Of a stretch of 64,000 bases of DNA, positions 59,007-64,000 are shown in pieces (positions within the stretch are counted from its first letter, which is position 1; each line of letters opens with the position of its first letter). The notes beneath the pieces are model-generated. The model was not told where the DNA came from. It saw nothing but the letters and a program-made list of their open reading frames with translations, and made no database searches. The DNA is taken from the NCBI RefSeq assembly GCF_000600975.2, contig NZ_KK088652.1, positions 310,001 through 374,000 of the forward strand, read 5' to 3'. Source of the stretch: Limimaricola hongkongensis DSM 17492. GTDB lineage: Bacteria > Pseudomonadota > Alphaproteobacteria > Rhodobacterales > Rhodobacteraceae. The position numbers and the translations under genes are program-made.

Positions 59007-60065
59007 TCACTCTCGCAGCGTCGGCACATCCAACGCCGCGAAGCCGTAATGCTTCAGCCAGCGCAGGTCGCTCTCGAAGAAGGCGCGCAGGTCCGGGATG
59101 CCGTATTTCAGCATCGCCAGACGGTCGATGCCCAAACCAAACGCGAAGCCCTGATACTTCTCCGGGTCGATCCCGGCGTTCTTGAGCACCTTGGGGTGCA
59201 CCATGCCCGAGCCGAGCACTTCGAGCCAGTCGTCGCCCTCGCCCACCTTCACGGTGCCGTCTTCCCACGAGCACTGGATGTCGACCTCGGCCGAGGGCTC
59301 GGTGAAGGGGAAATGCGAGGCGCGGAAGCGGGTCTTCACCGGCTTGCCGAAGAAGGCCGAAAGGAACTCCTCCAGCACCCATTTCAGGTTCGCCATGGTG
59401 ATGTCGGTGCCGATGGCGAGGCCTTCGACCTGATGGAACATCGGGGTGTGGGTCTGGTCGTAATCGGCGCGGTAGACGCGGCCCGGGCAGATGATGCGGA
59501 TCGGCGCGCCATTCTGCTCCATCGACCGGATCTGCACCGGCGAGGTGTGGGTGCGCAGCACGTGCGGGGGCCGGTCGTCGCCTGCCGCGCGGTGGGTGTA
59601 GAAGGTGTCCATCTCGGCGCGGGCCGGGTGGTGGCCGGGGATGTTCAGCGCGTCGAAATTGTACCAGTCGCTTTCGATCTGCGGGCCTTCGGCCACCGCG
59701 AAGCCCATGTCGGCGAAGATCGCCGTGACCTCTTCGGTCACCTGGCTGATCGGATGGATCGTGCCCTGGCGCGCAGGCCGCGTGGGCAGCGTCACGTCGA
59801 GCCATTCGGTCTTCAGCCGCTCTTCGAGCGCGGCATCGGCCAGCGAGGCCTTGCGCGCCGAGAGCGCGTCCGCGATCTCGGATTTCAGCGCGTTGAGCTT
59901 GGGGCCCTTTTCCTGACGCTCCTCGGGCGTCATGCCGCCCAGCGTCTTCATCAGGCCGGAAATCTCGCCCTTCTTGCCCAGCGCGCGCACGCGCAGATCC
60001 TCGATTCCGGCCTCGTCGCCGGCCTCGGCGATCAGCCCCAGATACCTGTCCCGAAGATCGTCCAT
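59007..60065 (-). CDS. pheS: phenylalanyl-tRNA synthetase alpha subunit
   Basis: 352 residues. The N-terminal coiled coil (about 1-85) precedes the class II catalytic domain: motif 2 region [12 protein letters not shown] and [28 protein letters not shown], and motif 3 [22 protein letters not shown]. These bind ATP and phenylalanine. The ATG at 60065 follows AAGGGTG; the ATG at 60083 lies six codons upstream. It heads the pheS-unknown-pheT transcript. Confidence 0.97.
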   Translation of the reverse strand: MDDLRDRYLGLIAEAGDEAGIEDLRVRALGKKGEISGLMKTLGGMTPEERQEKGPKLNALKSEIADALSARKASLADAALEERLKTEWLDVTLPTRPARQGTIHPISQVTEEVTAIFADMGFAVAEGPQIESDWYNFDALNIPGHHPARAEMDTFYTHRAAGDDRPPHVLRTHTSPVQIRSMEQNGAPIRIICPGRVYRADYDQTHTPMFHQVEGLAIGTDITMANLKWVLEEFLSAFFGKPVKTRFRASHFPFTEPSAEVDIQCSWEDGTVKVGEGDDWLEVLGSGMVHPKVLKNAGIDPEKYQGFAFGLGIDRLAMLKYGIPDLRAFFESDLRWLKHYGFAALDVPTLRE

Positions 60066-60116
60066 GTCGTCACCCTTTTCCATCGGTCCGCACTAGCAGC
60101 CCCGCCCCGAAACGCA

Positions 60117-60154
60117 AGAAGCCGCGCGGCCCTTCACGGGGGCGGCGCGGCTTC
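60117..60154 (-). terminator. terminator of rpmI-rplT
   Basis: GAAGCCGCGC pairs with GCGCGGCTTC around a 17-base GC-rich interval that can pair further; on the minus strand it is followed by TTGCG. 21 bases after the rplT stop. Confidence 0.65.
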
Positions 60155-60175
60155 CATTCAGTCTGTCGCTTGGCC

Positions 60176-60538
60176 TCAGGCCAGAGCGGCGCGCGCCTTG
60201 TCGACGATCGCGCCGAACGCCTCGGGCTCGTGCACCGCGAGATCGGCGAGAACCTTGCGGTCCACCTCGATCCCGGCCAGCGACAGGCCGTTGATGAAGC
60301 GCGAATAGGTCATCTGCTCGTCATGCGCGCGGACGCCGGCGTTGATCCGCTGGATCCACAGGGCGCGGAAGTTGCGCTTGCGGTTTTTGCGGTCGCGGGT
60401 CGCGTACTGGTTGGCCTTGTCGACGGCCTGCTTGGCGACCTTGAAGGTCGTCGAGCGGCGATCGTAATAGCCTTTCGCCTGGTCGAGGATCTTCTTGTGA
60501 CGACGATGGGTGACGGTACCACCTTTGGTGCGGCTCAT
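60176..60538 (-). CDS. rplT: 50S ribosomal protein L20
   Basis: 120 residues: [69 protein letters not shown] is the L20 core, with a basic N-terminal extension that threads into 23S rRNA and a globular C-terminal part ([31 protein letters not shown]). L20 represses its own operon in several bacteria. It follows rpmI after 12 bases; infC is not adjacent here. Confidence 0.97.
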   Translation of the reverse strand: MSRTKGGTVTHRRHKKILDQAKGYYDRRSTTFKVAKQAVDKANQYATRDRKNRKRNFRALWIQRINAGVRAHDEQMTYSRFINGLSLAGIEVDRKVLADLAVHEPEAFGAIVDKARAALA

Positions 60539-60550
60539 GTCCTGACCTCC

Positions 60551-60751
60551 TTAGCGCGCGTAGGGCATCATCGGCTTGATGATCTGCTCATCAGCCTTCG
60601 ACAGAACCGTGGTGCCGCGGGCGTCACGGATGAACTTGGTGGTGCGCTTGATCATGCCGTGGCGCTTGCCCGCCTGGCCGGCCTTGATCCGGCCCGAGGC
60701 CGTCACCTTGAACCGCTTCTTGCAGCTCGATTTCGTCTTCATCTTGGGCAT
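60551..60751 (-). CDS. rpmI: 50S ribosomal protein L35
   Basis: 66 residues: [66 protein letters not shown], with the conserved [13 protein letters not shown] start, basic throughout. The ATG at 60751 is preceded by a purine-rich GGGAGA. First gene of rpmI-rplT. Confidence 0.96.
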   Translation of the reverse strand: MPKMKTKSSCKKRFKVTASGRIKAGQAGKRHGMIKRTTKFIRDARGTTVLSKADEQIIKPMMPYAR

Positions 60752-60881
60752 TTCCATCTCCCTTCCGGAACGGTGGTGGGACCGCGTGCCTCGGCATGCC
60801 AAGGAGGCCGGACGCGCGGGGTGAGCGCGCCGTATAAGCGGCGCGCGAGGGCATGGCAAGGGGGCCTTGCGCCCCCCGCCC

Positions 60882-62327
<1,446 letters not shown>

Positions 62328-62493
62328 CAGGTGGATCCTCTCGACTGGCCCCATGGACGCGATAAGTTCGGGCGGGCATGCGGCTCCGTTACCGCTACCA
62401 GCGCCGCTCGGGCGCCGTTATTGCCGAAAACGGGCTACGTCACAACTGCCCTTGAGACAAGTTATCGAACCGTTGGGGAGAGCAGCAGCACAC

Positions 62494-63237
62494 ATGACTT
62501 CGGAAGCCTACCGCATCACCGGCGAGGAGCGCCGCTCCCGCTGGCTCGTCACCTGCGACCATGCCAGCAACCACGTGCCCGACTGGGTCTCGGGCGGCGC
62601 GCTCGGCCTGCCCGCCTCGGACATGGCGCGCCACATCGCCTGGGATGTCGGGGCCGCCGGGCTGGCGCAGGCGCTGGCCGAACGGCTCGACGCGCCCGCG
62701 ATCCTGTCGAAATTCTCGCGCCTCGTGGTCGACCCGAACCGGGGCGAGGACGACCCCACCCTGCTGATGAAGCTCTATGACGGCTCGGTCATCCCCGGCA
62801 ACCGCCATGCCGGCCCCGAGGAAACCGAAGCGCGGCTGGCGCGGCTGCACCGGCCCTATCACGCGGCCTATGCCGATCTCGCGGCGCGGCGCGACGACAC
62901 GGTGGTGGTGGCGATCCACAGCTACACCCCGCAGCTTCGGGGCCGCCCGCCCCGGCCATGGCAGGTCGGCGTGCTGCACAGCCACCTGGATTCGCGGCTG
63001 GCGCACCGGCTGATCGCGCGGCTGCGCGAGGAGGGCGACCTGACGGTCGGCGACAACCAGCCCTATTCGGGCCACCTGCCCGGCGATTCCATCGACCGCC
63101 ACGCGCTCGCCCATGGCCGCCCGAACGTGCTGATCGAGGTGCGCAACGACCTGATCGAGGACGCGGCCGGGCAGGCCGCATGGGCCGACCGCTTGGCACC
63201 GGCGCTGCGCGACATACTTGCCGAGTCGAAGCTGTAA
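62494..63237 (+). CDS. N-formylglutamate amidohydrolase family protein
   Basis: 247 residues. VTCDHASNHVPDWVSGG near the N-terminus, HIAWDVGAAGLAQALAERLDAP, SRLVVDPNRGEDDPTLL, and AIHSYTP are the zinc-hydrolase motifs of the HutG-like family, which releases formate from N-formylglutamate in histidine degradation. No hut genes are nearby, so the physiological substrate may differ. GGGAG lies upstream of the ATG at 62494. It is followed after eight bases by the DUF1244 gene. Confidence 0.88.
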   Translation: MTSEAYRITGEERRSRWLVTCDHASNHVPDWVSGGALGLPASDMARHIAWDVGAAGLAQALAERLDAPAILSKFSRLVVDPNRGEDDPTLLMKLYDGSVIPGNRHAGPEETEARLARLHRPYHAAYADLAARRDDTVVVAIHSYTPQLRGRPPRPWQVGVLHSHLDSRLAHRLIARLREEGDLTVGDNQPYSGHLPGDSIDRHALAHGRPNVLIEVRNDLIEDAAGQAAWADRLAPALRDILAESKL

Positions 63238-63245
63238 GGAGACGG

Positions 63246-63578
63246 ATGATGAGCAGGATGGACGAGATCGACGCCGCGACCCGCACCGAGATCGAGGCGG
63301 CGGCGTTCCGCAGGCTGCAAAAGCACCTGATGGAAGACCGCCCCGACGTGCAGAACATCGACCTGATGAACCTCGCCGGGTTCTGCCGCAATTGTCTCGC
63401 GCGCTGGACGCAGGAGGCGGCCGCCGAGAGGGGCCTTGAAATGACCAAGGACGAGGCGCGCGAAGCCTATTACGGCATGCCCTACGACCAGTGGCGCGAC
63501 ACCCACCAGACCGAGGCCACCGAGGCCACGCGCGCCGCCTTCGACGCGGCGCAGAAACACGAGGCGAGCGAGGGCTGA
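63246..63578 (+). CDS. DUF1244 protein
   Basis: 110 residues: IEAAAFRRLQKHLMEDRPDVQNIDLMNLAGFCRNCLARWTQEAAAERG followed by EAREAYYGMPYDQWRD, the complete DUF1244 signature with its two conserved cysteines (FCRNCL). The family is widespread in proteobacteria and structurally known, but its role is not. AAGGAG precedes two adjacent ATGs (63246 and 63249). Probably co-transcribed with the amidohydrolase gene. Confidence 0.9.
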   Translation: MMSRMDEIDAATRTEIEAAAFRRLQKHLMEDRPDVQNIDLMNLAGFCRNCLARWTQEAAAERGLEMTKDEAREAYYGMPYDQWRDTHQTEATEATRAAFDAAQKHEASEG

Positions 63579-63580
63579 GA

Positions 63581-63895
63581 TCAGCCGTAGCGGCGCATCG
63601 CCTCCATCTCGAGCGACAGCCGCAGTTCCAGATCGGCGAGGACGCGCATCTCTTCGCGCCGCGCCTCCTCGCCGGTCAGCTTTGCCAGCCGGGCCTTGGA
63701 CTCCGCGATCTGTGCCTTCAGCGTGACCGCCTGCGGCTTGGCGCCCGATTCGCGCATCAAGCGATCGAGCACCGCGTCGCCGGGCGCGTGCAGATCGGGG
63801 ATCGGCTTGCCCGTGCCGGGCAGGTCCTTGAAGGCGCCCTCCTTCTCGGCCTTGGCGATGGCCTGTCCGATCAGGTCGATCAACGGGTGGTCCAT
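63581..63895 (-). CDS. DUF1992 (DnaJ-homologue-like) protein
   Basis: 104 residues: HPLIDLIGQAIAKAEKEGAFKDLPGTGKPIPDL is the DUF1992 core, also found at the C-terminus of eukaryotic DnaJ-like DNAJC28. Then come DAVLDRLMRESGAKPQAVTLKAQIAESKARLAKL and a helical end. Function unknown. It converges on the DUF1244 gene with a two-base gap and lies 17 bases downstream of the partial gene at the window edge. Confidence 0.88.
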   Translation of the reverse strand: MDHPLIDLIGQAIAKAEKEGAFKDLPGTGKPIPDLHAPGDAVLDRLMRESGAKPQAVTLKAQIAESKARLAKLTGEEARREEMRVLADLELRLSLEMEAMRRYG

Positions 63896-63912
63896 GGCGA
63901 TCCCTTCCGGTG

Positions 63913-64000
63913 TCAGAGCGCGGCGCGGCGGCTTTCCTCTATATAGATCTCGCGCAGGCGGCTGGCCACCGGGCCGGGCGCGCCGTCGCCCAATGTCATG
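63913..64000 (-). CDS. C-terminal end of a gene, possibly D-amino acid aminotransferase
   Basis: Only the last 28 codons are in the window: TLGDGAPGPVASRLREIYIEES and then RRAAL before TGA. The GDGxPGPV..LR..YI phrase resembles the C-terminus of PLP fold-type IV D-amino acid aminotransferases, as far as I recall. The start lies beyond the right edge. Confidence 0.4.
   Translation of the reverse strand, partial: MTLGDGAPGPVASRLREIYIEESRRAAL

Overview
The window is GC-rich, densely coded bacterial chromosome. Gene content and order point to a flagellated alphaproteobacterium of the Rhodobacteraceae/Roseobacter type: MucR regulators inside a flagellar cluster, rplM-rpsI, etfBA, COQ9, DUF1638 beside a corrinoid protein, DUF1244, DUF1992, pheST with rpmI-rplT, and the carboxyspermidine route to polyamines. 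This assignment is inferred from gene families, not from a marker-gene search.

Layout. 1-4.1 kb: end of an alpha/beta hydrolase, a PPK2 polyphosphate kinase, a TetR regulator, a LuxR-type regulator and a PagL-like lipid A deacylase. 4.1-6.9 kb: a polyamine/opine-type ABC importer with two permeases and an ATPase but no binding-protein gene. 7.1-8.1 kb: rplM-rpsI with a clear promoter and terminator. 8.2-10 kb: a MocR regulator divergent from a DUF1127 gene over a repeat-rich operator. 10-16.1 kb: cupin, thioesterase, corrinoid protein plus DUF1638, sufE, rnd, purM-purN. 16.2-21.5 kb: a mosaic island at the 3' end of a CAT-anticodon tRNA (probably tRNA-Ile2), bounded by a 28-bp direct repeat. 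It holds an RTX protein of foreign composition, phage-tail remnants, an IS3-family fragment and a truncated integrase. 21.8-36.7 kb: a flagellar cluster (flgE, flgF-flgG-flgA-flgH-fliL, flgD, fliK, motB, motA, a fliJ-like gene, two MucR-family genes and several unassigned genes). 36.8-39.2 kb: carboxynorspermidine decarboxylase and dehydrogenase. 39.2-44.6 kb: an MFS transporter, then glyoxalase I, a TetR repressor with a near-perfect operator, an enone/quinone-type reductase, a DJ-1 protein and an aldo/keto reductase, which together look like an electrophile/methylglyoxal defence locus. 44.7-47.8 kb: a PhnCDE-type ABC system resembling putative selenate transporters. 47.9-55.8 kb: etfBA, quinone reductase, COQ9, rpsU, a peroxiredoxin, an Lrp regulator divergent from ald, azoR and mscL. 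56-62.3 kb: pheS, an AT-rich unknown gene, pheT, rplT, rpmI and pyk. 62.5-64 kb: N-formylglutamate amidohydrolase, DUF1244, DUF1992 and the end of a possible D-amino acid aminotransferase gene.

The most unusual points are: (1) the AT-rich membrane-anchored unknown ORF seated exactly between pheS and pheT; (2) the layered tRNA island with recurring TACCCCAC motifs that may be integrase arm sites; (3) a shared TTGnnn-N17-AAGGATAG element upstream of three genes in the flagellar cluster; (4) well-formed operators for the TetR and MocR regulators; (5) unassigned proteins embedded in the flagellar cluster. All functional names rest on motif recognition by eye; no database search was run.
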